The translations under genes were made by a program, and so were the position numbers. 64,000 nucleotides of DNA, taken from the NCBI GenBank assembly GCA_047495785.1, contig JBLDXI010000021.1:744001-808000 (forward strand). The letters are read 5' to 3'. The stretch is from Lepidodermella squamata. Lineage: Eukaryota; Gastrotricha. The notes under the pieces were generated by a model that ran no database searches, was not told the origin of the DNA, and saw nothing but the letters and a program-made list of their open reading frames with translations. Within the stretch, counting starts at the first letter, position 1; each line of letters opens with the position of its first letter. Shown here piece after piece: positions 50,014 through 61,312 of the stretch.

Positions 50014-51585
50014 TCAACTTTGTATTAAAGGTACAAAAATTAGCCAATAAAAATGACAAATAAAAATAGCTGATATTTGCAAAATGTTAAGCGTATCACA
50101 ATATTTCGATATATCGTTTGAAGTTTTTATATTTGGATCTCTGCACCGTCCCAGGTATGACCTTAGTTCTTTCGCGAATGTCCCACGCGATTCTTTCTGA
50201 TCGAAAAGTTTCCGGCACAAATTTGTGAAGCCGAATTTAGGATAAATGCAATTGTCCGCGAGGTTAAATTGTTTCTGCCACTGGAAATAACTCCTCACAC
50301 GTTCGACATTCTCCTGCCTTTTTAGGGAATTGAGAAATTGAGCTAATTGAGTGACGTTGTTGAACTTGTCTGCATCGATAAAAGAACCTTCAGGAACCAA
50401 ACGGGTGTAGTTATCGCTGCCGTAAACAAGAGGTATCAAACCATAGTTGAGACTGGCGTTGAGCGCAGTTGCAAGTTTCTCCGAAGCCTGCATGCAATTG
50501 AAAAATTCAGAGTTCTAGCCTTTTTGTTTTTCCCTTTTTCTTACATAATCTTCGCATAGCGAGTTCTCAGCCGCGAAATAGAATCTGTATTGCGAAAATA
50601 GTTCGTCCGCTTTGCTGTCTAAATCTTTGACACGCCTTCCCGTGCAAGATCCTAACGACTCGACAGCGATGCCAGCATCGTCCAAAGCGTCCGCGAGATC
50701 TTCCCGATGGCTGTCAGTTCTGGATTAAAAGAAATTATAATTGTCTCAAAACGATGGAATACAGCATTCATCCTTACTTGCAGTTGCTGACAAACCAAAG
50801 CACGTCTTTCTGCCTTTTACTAAAGGACTGAGCGAATTCCTCAATTTTTCGATCAATGTCGGTTAGTTCTTCACTGTTTCCTGGTTTCCAAGGCGCCAAA
50901 TGGCAGTAAGGTTCCCAAACATGAGCTTTCGTTGAGTAGGACATCGTCCAGTTGAAAAGCAACATATTGACCATTTTCCAGCGATACTCTGAAAGCCTAA
51001 ATTAATTTTTTTTATTTATGTCAAATTTTTTGAAAATTTTACTGACCCACTATTTAAGGGTGATTCTAGTAAATAGAACACCCATCGTTGATCTGAAAAT
51101 CGAACATTCGGTAAATCGTTGAGCTGTAGATCTCGCCCATGGAGAACTACAGCATCAGCTTGGGGTAAATAATCTCGTCGTGTTGTGACTATGCATCGTT
51201 GCCCTTCCTCTAAGCCGGGTAATGAGTTTCCGCCGAAGTCGCGAAAGTGCGTCGCCCAGGTTTCATCTCCGAAAAATTCAGTCCATAGCAAAATTGTTTT
51301 AGAATCGCTGTTTTTTGCTGCCTCGCGATGCTCGATCAACGGGCCAACTGGGAATGGAATGTTGAAGATTTTTTCGGCGAGGAAAGAAGTCGAAAAAGAG
51401 CGGTACAAGGCCTTGTAAGCAGGCTCGATGAACGGGGAAAAACTCAGGAACAGAATGGATAAAAACAAGATAGCGAGGAAAGCTCGAAGTTGCTTTGCTA
51501 CGGAGTAGGATACCATCGCCCCACATATCTCCCATATTCCACCATACTTATTGGTTGTATTTAATGAAATTCTAAAACGTTGCAT
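50014..51585 (-). CDS. Alpha-1,3-fucosyltransferase, GT10 family (copy 2)
   Basis: Paralogue of the gene at 44990-46338, with introns at equivalent places. Exons 51585-51047, 50996-50778, 50719-50545 and 50487-50014 give 1407 nt, 468 aa. The signal anchor is at about 32-52 (LRAFLAILFLSILFLSF). Catalytic motifs: LHGRDL, WVFYLLESPLNSG, KDVLWFVSNC, YRFYFAAENSLCEDY, ASEKLATAL, GLIPLVYGSDNY and GSFIDADKF. The chain passes the usual GT10 end (CRDPNIKT) and adds about 30 residues finishing with a hydrophobic stretch (ISAIFICHFYWLIFVPL). That extension is absent from copy 1. An ATG at 51516 is an alternative start. Confidence 0.88.
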
Positions 51586-52426
51586 ATCAAATTGAAAGTG
51601 ATCTTGAGAAAATTCGAAAATAAATAAATGCGACTATATAGCGGATTCATACACATTTAGTGAATGTTTTGAATTACTTGTAGTGATTGAAAATCTTGAG
51701 AGATTATTTCTCCGGCCGTCTAGAGACCGTGTTAATGTTTATTATTCAAGCAAGGGACCTTAAGTTTAATAATTTATGAATATTTACGGATATTGCCACA
51801 AAGGGAACTTTGACGTAATGAAACCACAGGCACGGGAAGTAATAATTTTTATATCGAAAATGGCGTGCATTTTTCTGTTAGGAGCCACATGTTTACTCAA
51901 TTTTACACACTACGATGTAAGGTGCACGGAATCGATTCATACCTACATGTCATGGTCGCTGCACGCGTTGAATAGAGTAAACCTCTTTCATTTAACAAAC
52001 AATACATGTAATGAAACTGCTGCAAGCTGAAATGTAGCAGGTGCATATTTTTACAATAAAATGCGAAACTTTAGGGTAAAGTGCCCCAAACTGCAAAAAA
52101 AACTCTGAAGCAGTTTTTGAATTTATGGGAAAATGGTGAGCTTTTCCAATATTTCCTTTTGGAGCCATGCAGTTCGAGGGCTAAGACACCCTAAAAAAAG
52201 TTCACTTCAAAAGTCTGCAGTTTTTTTGCATATTTGGGCCACTTTACCCTACGACCGAGAAATTTAAAATATTTTTGGTATTATTTATTATTATTTATTC
52301 AAGAGCACAAATCCCAAAGTTGAGAGCTCATAGAAAAGAAAGTTTGCTTGAAGTAAAAATTAGTAGCAGATTATCTTGTCAATTCGGTCCGTTTCAGCAT
52401 CAGTATTTCCAACAAAGATTCAACAA
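51586..52426. other. Intergenic with one short inverted-repeat element
   Basis: Upstream region of fucosyltransferase copy 2. It contains the 176-bp TA-flanked element listed separately and an ATT run (52279-52301). No gene is seen. Confidence 0.4.
52074..52249. mobile_element. Short TA-flanked inverted-repeat element
   Basis: GGGTAAAGTGCCCCAAA at the left end is mirrored by TTTGGGCCACTTTACCC at the right end (one mismatch), and TGCAAAAAAAC is also mirrored just inside. TA flanks both ends (52072-52073 and 52250-52251). No coding capacity. Confidence 0.8.
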
Positions 52427-53735
52427 TTATAATTTTTTCAGATTAGGTTTAGATAAAAAATATTTATAAACAAGTTGACGGCAAGAAAAGGCATCGTAGC
52501 AAATTTTGAAACCACAATCACATCTTGGCGGTAGGTTAGTGTAGTTCATAATGTCGATTGGGCGATGATGAGGGCAGTGAAAATATAAAGGTAGAGTGTT
52601 GAACAGACTAGGACCGGTGAAGCTAAGAGAGGCCTGACCGTAGTCCAGACGCATACGCGGTATTTTGAATGAGAGCTGGGAATAACGAGTGCGAGACGGA
52701 GGCTTCAGTACAAAAATAGATTTGATGGACACAGGCGCGTCGCCGACAACACAACGGTACATGAGAGTAGCAATATGTACATTACGCTTGCCTTGCAGGT
52801 CGAGCCATTCTAATTCATCACGAAGAGGAGAGGCGTCAGCGGAATCAGAAGCATTCATAATTATTCTCACTGCTTTGTCCTGAAGAGATTGCAATCGTTT
52901 CAAAGATGTGTCACAAGCTTCACCAAGTAATACATCGCAATACTGTAAATGAGAAAAAACTAGACCATTAGCCATTAATTTCAAGCAATTCCTGTTCAGT
53001 CCGTTTTTAGACGCTAGATGAAGAGCAAATAAGCCTTTGCGAGCTTAGGTACAGGCCTTGTCTATTTGCTGACTGTATAACAGTTTTTCGTCGAGAATGA
53101 AGCCTAGAAGAGTGATAGAGTTGGTTTGATCCAGCGAGTTATCGTTAATACTTATAGAAATTTTTCTGGCGGATTTACTAAGCGAGACTATCATGAGCTG
53201 CGATTTCTTACCGTTAACCTTAAGACAGTTTGAGCCTAATAACCAGTTGATAACATTATTAAGGTCGTTTTGAAGTACTGATTCCAATTCAGAATCATTT
53301 TTGGCAGCAAAATAAATGGTGGTATCGTCGGCGTATTGGATTACGGTGGATTTTAGTGATGAAAGTGGCAGCTCGTTAACATAAATTGTGAAAAGTAAAG
53401 GTCCCAATACAGAACCCTGTGGCACTCCATACTTAAGATCAGCTGTGTTCGAAATTTTTCCATTTACTTTGGTCAATTGTTGGCGGTTAGAAAGATAGCT
53501 AGTTAATAATTCGATAGCCGGCTCGTCGAAACCTGCACTACGTAAAGATGACAGAATACCAGGCGTGGTTAAGGTGTCAAAGGCTTTACTCATATCAATG
53601 CTAACTATCGCGATTGTCAAACCTTTGTCAAGAGCGCAACGCCAGTCGTTTGTCATTTTAGCTAGGCAAGTTTCGGTAGAGTGGTGCTTCCTAAATCCGA
53701 ATTGTGAGTATGCAATGAGAACACACCGATTACAT
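52427..53735 (-). mobile_element. 5'-truncated non-LTR retrotransposon (Jockey/CR1-like)
   Basis: The minus strand encodes the C-terminal half of a non-LTR polymerase. It starts abruptly near 53735 within the RT domain (FGFRKHHSTETCLAK), continues with IDMSKAFDTL, GVPQGSVLGPLLF and the catalytic box YADDTTIY, and ends with the thumb and tail region (LQSLQDKAVRIIMN). One in-frame TAA (53047-53045) breaks it; the frame is the same on both sides. No endonuclease or ORF1 is left, as expected after incomplete reverse transcription. No target duplication or poly(A) tail is obvious. The copy is old but little decayed. Confidence 0.88.
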
Positions 53736-54417
53736 CAAAAATTCGTTATTTCAAGGTAAGGAGAAACTGACAGAAACGCTGAACTTGTAAGCGTCCGATA
53801 GAGGTATGGCGAGAAAAATGCGCTGCGCTCAAGTCTTCAATAACAAAGCGCAAAACGATTGCAGATTAAAATCAATCAAATAGTAAGTATTTGATGAGCT
53901 TATTCAGTTTAGTTGGATTTTTTCGCATTGTTCTTACTTTGCGATTTTTCGTCATTTTTATGGGTAAAAACTCACGTAAAACTGAGAAGGTAACAGCACC
54001 ACACGACTATTTTCTGTAAAATAGAGCCACGCGATACGGCTAGTGTTGCAAAAAAATCAGCTGGGAAATTGCCTCGCCTAATTGTCTCATGTGACACTTT
54101 CCTCGAAGCTGGCCTCTGGCCTACCCTAGAGCTCTTTAGATACTTGATTATCGAGAAAATCAGAGACATGCAATTAGGCTATAACGCACACAGCCTCGTC
54201 ATATGAGTCTTTTCTGTTTCTCATCAACTTCGCTTCCCCAAGACTTGAAGCTTAACTGAATTTCGGTGCATTGATATAAAAAATGGGATTCAAGTTGAAA
54301 AGGTTTAACTTATTTTGAGCTGGATGATTTAATAATAAATAATCGTTTTTCGGAAAATTGTAACTTTTACCACGTTTCGTTTTACATTTTGTTTCAAACT
54401 TACATTTATTGTTCAAC
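53736..54417. other. Intergenic 0.7 kb before the ADAM genes
   Basis: No gene is seen. It lies between the truncated retroelement and the first ADAM start codon and should carry that gene's promoter. Confidence 0.4.
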
Positions 54418-56877
54418 ATGAAATACCATTTATTAGTGGCATTTGTGATAAGCTATTTTGTTCTGTCGATTCGAAGTTGGGGCGATGATAACGATGAGGA
54501 AGATGAAGAAAGTAATTTGGGCACTGGTAATGTTGACATCACTGAATCTTCGGCACTAACGGGTCGTCTCCAGTCTCCTGAAAAGGAGGCACCAGATGCG
54601 ATGATAATCGATTTCGAGATCCCTACCACTGAACACATTGGACGATGTGAACTTACAAGAAATCGGAATCTGATCCCGCCGAACTTCAAATTGGAAATTG
54701 AAGACGATCCTGAAGCCGGGAAGATGTTTCTGAAGGAAGGGCTCTCGAAAAGCTGCCAATTTTCCGGGGTCGCCTATTTCGATAAGTTGCCCCATCGAAC
54801 AAAGTGTGCGTTCAGTTTTTGTGACAAATTCAAAACTGGCATCGTTTGGTTGCCTGGCGAGGAAGCCTATCTGGGTATGACGATGACAGTCGACAAGAAA
54901 TGGAACTTCACAGTAAAGGGTAAACTGAAGAACTTCACAAGTCTTAACCCTGATCAGCCTGAAATTCAACGCAGAATAATGAAACTGCAGACTGATGAAA
55001 ACACGAAATGGATGCATCAGATGTTACAGGATGTTACTCCAATAAGGCATTGGTTCCATTTACGGCTCATGGTTGTTATAACTCCTGAAGCGTTCAAAGC
55101 TCCAATGCTCAACTCGCAGTTCGACGTAGCTTTTAAAGCAATGACAACTATGATCAACTACGTCAACGTCGTTTGGTCGCAAAACAACGTCCTAATTTAC
55201 CTGCAGCATTTGAAAATCTTGAAAGAGGGTAGCTTCCCTGACAGTGATTGGAACGGAAATGATCCTGATGAGCAGGTCATGGTAAAATTAGTCAGTTACA
55301 TTAAAGCCACCATATGGGTGGAACCTGACAATGATAAGAACATCGATTTCATCGTCGTTATTCGAAATCTGAATGGTGCAAAGAAGCCCGATGCAGCTTC
55401 AACGCTTGGTTTGGCTTACATGGGTACTGTTTGTCAGAAGAGGCACCTGTCTGCTAACATGCTGGCAGTTAGAACTATTAACGATCACACCGTTGAATCT
55501 GGTGTTTTCATATTAGCCGGACTCGTCTCACACGAGCTTGGACATGCTTTCAGTACTTGAAGACTCAGCTTTCATCTGAATTTTGAATTTCATTCATGTT
55601 TTATTTTAGATTCTGAACATGATAAAAGTAACTGCACATGCCCAAGCCCTGATAGGGTTTGCATCATGAACGACAAGGTTGATAAAGGTGCTCACAGGCT
55701 GATCCAATGGGCTTGGAGTGATTGCAGTCGAACATCGATTAATCTCTATAAAACCCATATCACTAAAGCCTACCCTCGGTGCCTTCGAAGATTGCCTTCA
55801 TTGGCGCCCGGATACTCGGAAAAAAGCATTTGTGGCAACGGTATGCTAGAAGATGCAGAAGAGTGTGATTGCGGACCTGGTGCAGATTCGGGCGCTCCAC
55901 CCAGGCATTACTTCACAACGATTTTCTGCGAAAATCCGGCATGCTGCGATTTTAAGACTTGCAAGCTGAGGAAAGGCGCCAAATGTGCTCAGGGCAGTTG
56001 CTGCGACTCGTCAACTTGCTCGTTCTACGACAACCGAACCATTTGCCGCATGCCCCTTACAAACTGCGATTTGCTCGAAGTCTGCCCGGGTGACTCAGCT
56101 CGTTGCCCAATCGACCGCTACTACATGACCGGAACGCCATGTTTTTTCAACAGAACCGAAGGCGTCGCCAACGGGACTTGTTACATCGGCGAATGCATTA
56201 ACCGGCAAGAAAGTTGCGCTCAGCTGATGGACGGCCGTTATGACGAAGTTCTAAGTCCCCACTGCGCGGAGAAATTGAATGTTCGCGGTCAACTTGGCGC
56301 GAATTGCGGTCATAAATATATCCAAACTATGGAAACGGCCATGGCCGAAGTAAATTTCACTCCCTGTCATCCATCTGATGTCGAATGCGGCAATCAGATG
56401 TGCGTTGACGTAGTTGATGATAAACCTGACTCTGAACGCTCTGGATCACTATCAACTTGGAAAGTAGGACAAGATTTCTGCTACTCATTTACGGGTGAAA
56501 GCGTAAGTATTCATTTGACGTCATTGAAATTTTGAAGTTTCAACTTTGATTTACAGCTGCCAGACGTTGGCTGGACACCTAATGGTATGCCTTGTGCGAA
56601 TGGTACTAAATTCTGTCTTGATCAGAAGTGTAGCGAGAACATGCCCTCTTGCAAAGACCCGCCTTGCGACAACTTTGGTAAACATGTCGATCCGCTAAAC
56701 GAGTACCTGGACGATTCTGGTCAAGTTTTCTTGGTAACCCCACGTCCTGTTACGAAACCTCAGCCTCATGTTACCTTCAAAAATGATTCACCATTGGCGC
56801 CTAAGCTTTTCATCACGTCAATTACACCAAGCTTCAAATTTTTCTTAGTTACTGTCATAATTATCAAAGTTTATTGA
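54418..56877 (+). CDS. ADAM metalloprotease with disintegrin and Cys-rich domains (ADAM-1)
   Basis: Reprolysin-type zinc protease. Exons 54418-55552, 55610-56502 and 56557-56877 give 2349 nt, 782 aa. ATG 54418 starts a signal peptide ([20 protein letters not shown]). An acidic stretch and a prodomain (about 30-190) come next, then the catalytic domain from [12 protein letters not shown] (about 220) to HELGH (372-376). Across the intron the zinc motif becomes HELGHAFNSEHD, with Asn where HExxHxxGxxHD has Gly. The Met-turn is CIMN. A disintegrin domain begins [15 protein letters not shown] and a Cys-rich region includes [15 protein letters not shown]. The chain ends in a hydrophobic segment with almost no cytosolic tail ([13 protein letters not shown]), as in GPI-anchored proteins. 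AATAAA follows at 56889. The next ADAM starts 137 nt later. Confidence 0.87.
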
Positions 56878-56888
56878 AAATCCTCAAA

Positions 56889-56894
56889 AATAAA
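56889..56894 (+). terminator. Polyadenylation signal AATAAA of ADAM-1
   Basis: AATAAA 12 nt after the ADAM-1 stop and about 120 nt before the next ATG. Confidence 0.5.
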
Positions 56895-56989
56895 GTTTCC
56901 TTGGTTTCAATGAAGAAAATTCCTCCTTAAAATCAGTTTTAATCTATCTGAGTTAATAAGGCGGATCATTAAAAAAGTTCAATTGTTTT

Positions 56990-57014
56990 TTTCATCTTTC
57001 ATCACTATGTCAGG
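56990..57014 (+). promoter_or_regulatory. Candidate trans-splice acceptor one base before the ADAM-2 ATG
   Basis: TTTCATCTTTCATCACTATGTCAG ends at 57013 and the ATG is at 57015, leaving a one-base 5' UTR. A run of T (56983-56993) supplies the pyrimidine tract. There is no room for a cis exon between this and the ADAM-1 polyadenylation signal other than a very short one. Best explained by spliced-leader addition. Confidence 0.55.
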
Positions 57015-58597
57015 ATGCTGAGACTCCTCTTGGCTCTGGCTTATTTCTCACCCCTGGTTTGGGCAGAATTTTCGAGTGAAGATGACCCTCGAGAAGAGAA
57101 GTTTCTCGGTACTGGACCAGTCATCATATCGGAGCTTCGTACTTTGCATGGTCGGTTAGTGACGGGGAATGAGAAAACTTTGGTTCTTGAGTTTCGAATA
57201 CCTAAAATTGACCTCACGGGGAAATGCGAGTTGCTGAAAACTACCTTCCTAGGTTTCGTTGATACCGTGGGTTCTTGCCATTATACTGGGCTCGCAACAT
57301 TTGACGCTATTCCAGCTCGAACGAAATGTGCTTTTAGCCTTTGTGAACGTTTAAAAGTTGGCTTTATTTGGCTGCCAGGGGGAGAAGCGTGCCTTCTCCT
57401 CTCAATGATCGGAGATGGAATTTGGAGACATTCTATTGTCGGTAAATTCCGTAATTTTCCTATGTTGAGTCCGGAATTGAATGCTAAGGATGAGAGCAGC
57501 CTGTTGATTCGGGAAATTTCCGAAGAATTAGTTGGCAGGAAACCTGTTTCTCGCCGTCGATTGTTTCATTTACGGCTGGCTGTTATCATAACTGGGGAAG
57601 TGTACAATTCATTAGCATTGGAGAGAGATTTTAACAAAACAGTTGCGACGTTCACCGCAGTCATCAACAACGTCAATTTCATTTGGTTGCAGCTCGGCGT
57701 GGTAGTTTACCTTCAACATTTGTCTGTCTATGAAGACCGCGCCTTCCCGGACTCGGATTGGAATTTGAATACAGAAATCGAACGATCCCGCAGAATTCTA
57801 TACCCTCTAGATAATCTTGCCAATAAGGAATACTGGACACATGACTTTTTCCGGCGAAACATTGATTTCATTGTGTTCGTGCGAAACTTGAGGGGCAGCA
57901 AGGGTGATAGAGAAGATGGGATGGTTGCGCTGGGAATAACAAACAGAGGCATCATTTGTCGAAATCCTTCTGCAACAGGTGGCGATTTGATGGTTGTGCG
58001 AACCATCAGGAATCATACGCTAGAAGCTGGCATACTAGCCCTTTCCAGCACCATCGCTCATGAACTTGGACATGCATTCGGTTAGCTTTCCTATTTTCGA
58101 CATTTCTTTACTCAGGGTTCATATTTTTATTAGGTCAGGATCATGACGAACAAGGAAAATGTACGTGCGCAAGTCGAACCACCGGTAACTGCATTATGAA
58201 CAGCACAGCAGATGCAAGAAACGGGCAGCTTTTGCAATGGGCTTGGTCAAACTGCAGTCTTAAGATAATTCACCGATATCTAGATGAAATCGGCGGTTAT
58301 AATGCTGGATGTCTTCAAAGAATTCCGGGTCCATCCGAATTCCGGCGAGACAACACCTGCGGAAACGGCTTGTTGGAAATTGGCGAGGAGTGTGATTGCG
58401 GGCCGGCAATTCGTTACATAAAATTTGCCACCAAGTATTCCACTGATTTTTGCGTATCTCCGAAATGTTGCGACTTTGAAAAATGCCGAATTCGAAGAAA
58501 CATACCCGAATGTAACGAAGCTGATTATTACACTGCGCCGCTATTTCTTCAGCTTATTGCAATTTTAATCGCAATCATTTCATTGGAGCTTTTATAA
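57015..58597 (+). CDS. ADAM metalloprotease, short form lacking Cys-rich region (ADAM-2)
   Basis: Tandem paralogue of ADAM-1. Exons 57015-58080 and 58134-58597 give 1530 nt, 509 aa. Signal peptide MLRLLLALAYFSPLVWA, prodomain, catalytic domain from FHLRLAVIITGE, and zinc motif HELGHAFGQDHD (349-360), fully canonical here with the Gly kept, then CTC and the Met-turn CIMN. The disintegrin domain begins CGNGLLEIGEECDCG but stops after CCDFEKCRIRRN; about 210 residues present in ADAM-1 are missing. The chain then runs straight into a hydrophobic end (LFLQLIAILIAIISLELL) with no cytosolic tail, suggesting a GPI anchor signal. The intron splits the zinc motif at the same codon as in ADAM-1. Confidence 0.86.
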
Positions 58598-59255
58598 CGA
58601 TTTGATGCTTATAAACAACTAATTGTCCATACTCTCCTGAAGAGGCTGGTTATTTGTTAGTCTTACTGATGGCTGTCAAATGAATCATTATTCCCAGGCC
58701 ACGTCGACTCATTGCGTGCCTGGACAGCTGGCAGCCTTACCTTTTCCTCTCACGTCAAGGAAAAAATGCCAAACTCGCTTATTCCATCCGTGTTTACATT
58801 AACACCGGTTGGTTCTTACAGGTATTAGTCACCTTGCTGGGCTCCATGCCAAATGTTTATGTCACCTTGTGGTTAGTGATAAGCAGCTGATAATTGGATT
58901 ACGCATTTTGGTTAAATTCAACAAGATTAATGATAACATCAAGTACGCAGTCCAAAAAAAAACAAAAGCTGACGAGAAATTTTTTTATTCTTGTTTTTTG
59001 ACAAAAGTTTTCCGGGAGAAGAAAATAATATTATTATTTTTTGCAAATGCAATGGCTGTGAATTACACGACTGAATTGTCTGATCTGTTTGGTATCTAAT
59101 TTATCGCCTGTACAACAGGCCAGCGGGTATGTCAGAAATCACAATCACAAAAAGAACTGAGTTACACTTTTTTGTTTTGGGGAAGACGAACGAAGCACGT
59201 TTATCAAATTCATCTCTCACTAATTTTCGCATCAGTGCGGCTCGTTCACGATTTT
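58598..59255. other. Intergenic between ADAM-2 and NIPSNAP (convergent)
   Basis: No gene is seen. ORFs here are AT-rich and lack motifs. The two flanking genes converge. Confidence 0.4.
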
Positions 59256-60988
59256 TTACTGGAGAGGAGAGAACGGAGTCGGGATCAAGATGCGTGAGAC
59301 CATCTTGCGGATGAGCGGGACTGTGTAGGCGACGTTTTCATCCCAGCCCGGGTGCCGCCACGCCGCTTCACGAGTTTCTTTGCGCGACTGCATGTCCTTG
59401 TAGTTCCACAAGTGATGAACGGTGTATAGATTGCCCATCTGTTCGAACCTGTGAGGCAAATTTGAATCCAAAATTGAGGCAATTATTCAAAAAATTATAA
59501 AAAAAACTCTCATAAAAAATCAAATGAAATTCAAAAATTCTCACAAAAAATCAAGAATGGTACAATAAATCTAGGAAACCTATTGCATTATTCGAATCAG
59601 AAAACTATTTAATTACTCATTTTCAATCAATTTTCAACCGATAATATATTTCAAAAATTCCTTATTTCGACCTGCGGTCTATTCTAAAAAGTGGTCGAGG
59701 ATTCAGGATATATTTTCCATTTTTTTTTATAAATCGCGAATGTTATTTTTTACATAAAAAATTCATCATAATTTTCAAGATTTTCACCGCAAAGTATTTG
59801 TTCTGGGTTGAATTTTTCAAATAAATTTTTAAATTATTTTTGCTTACCAGCCGCTGACGGCTTCGTTATTGAGCTGTCGAAATTTGATACCACGCGCCCA
59901 CAAATTGCCCCATTCGATGAGGTTACCAGGTCGCAGTGAATAAGTTCGCAGTTCGTAGATGGACGGTTCCGGTCCAAAGAGTTTACGCGGTTCAGGGTCG
60001 TTCCAGAACGAGAATTTCATCATAATAAGGTTGCGACGCCTGTCAATCAAGCGATTCCGCTCCTTGCGGAACTCGACAAAGTCCTTGTCGGTACGGTACA
60101 GATGCGTGGCCTTGTGCAGATCGCTGTAGTCATTGTATCGCCAGATGTGAACTTAATAAACGAAACAAAGTACATCATTTATGAGGTCTGTCTACATCAC
60201 AGCGCCGCCACACCGGCCGCCACAAAGTGCATAAAATGCGGCTTGAAATGGCTAATATACAAAACAACGTTTATTTTATCGCACTGAATCAGTCACGCGC
60301 ATACTCAAATACATAAAAGACTGCGTTCATTATGTTAACACTTGCTGGTATAAATCATGCATTCTCTCGCGGTACCTTGCACCCTGTGTGGGCGTTTTTT
60401 TCCGGCACCCTTATAATATTGTTAATAACATTACAGCCAAGATTTTTTGCTATTAGGCGCTACATGTGTTTCATGTGATACAACATCGTCGTAAAACAGA
60501 AATAATATAAGAAAATAAACTAACTGGCTTCGTCTTGGTCGCCGATCTCGACTGTCCAGCTGCCAACGAGTTCTGCGCCAGTTTGTTTAGCATTGATCAT
60601 AGAAATGAAAGAAGTACTGAAAAAAAATCATTTGTTTAAGGTGGACTATTTGTGGCTTTGAATTACTATTGTTTGAGATATTCTTCCATATAGCGAGGCT
60701 TGACGTGGTGGACTAGAAAAGGAATGCTTGAAACATGATTGGGAAGTCAATTACGCATGGCTTACTTTGCATTTCATAAGTGTGATGCGACTCAGCCAAG
60801 CGAGCTGCGTGAGGTCCGACAGCGACCTCGCCTGAACCGCCCTGTCGGTCGAAAATTTTACCGAGCCAGCCTTGGCGGCCGCCATCACCGGACTCATTAA
60901 GCCTCGAGGCGGTCACACTCAAGTTTCGCGTCGCCGCATTTCCAGCGCGTTTCAGAGCCACGACGAACAATTGAGCGGGTTTTAGCAT
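59256..60988 (-). CDS. nipsnap: NIPSNAP-family mitochondrial protein
   Basis: NIPSNAP1/2 proteins sit in the mitochondrial matrix and mark damaged mitochondria for autophagy. ATG 60988 ([19 protein letters not shown]) gives a basic, hydroxylated presequence. Five exons, starting at 60988, about 60711, 60618, 60151 and 59449, run to the stop at 59256. Characteristic segments: [38 protein letters not shown] (vertebrate AVHLWRF), [48 protein letters not shown], and the family ending [15 protein letters not shown] to PFSPLQ. The presequence residue range is inferred. EMRE lies next upstream on the same strand. Confidence 0.93.
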
Positions 60989-61312
60989 TATTTTATCTAG
61001 AATTATATCTACGCGGAAGGTAAACTTTAATTAAAACAAAACTATCTATCACATTTTATTGTCATCTTTTCTTTATATACTTTGATTTACAACAGCTTGA
61101 CATGGTGCAGTTATGTTTCTGTAAAAGCCACAGCCAAAAAGCAACAACACACGCGGACACAACAGGAGGTGCTGAAAGTTGCAAAGGCAGCCATGACAGT
61201 AAAAAATAGCAAATCTCACTCTGCAAAAGCCACACTCAAAATACGATTAAAATGTAACTGAAAAACGAATTCGATATCGCAGAACAACTTTAGTTTGCCA
61301 GAAATTATGCGT
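60989..61312. other. Short intergenic between EMRE and NIPSNAP
   Basis: About 320 bp, with EMRE upstream and NIPSNAP downstream on the minus strand. No other gene is seen. Confidence 0.45.
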
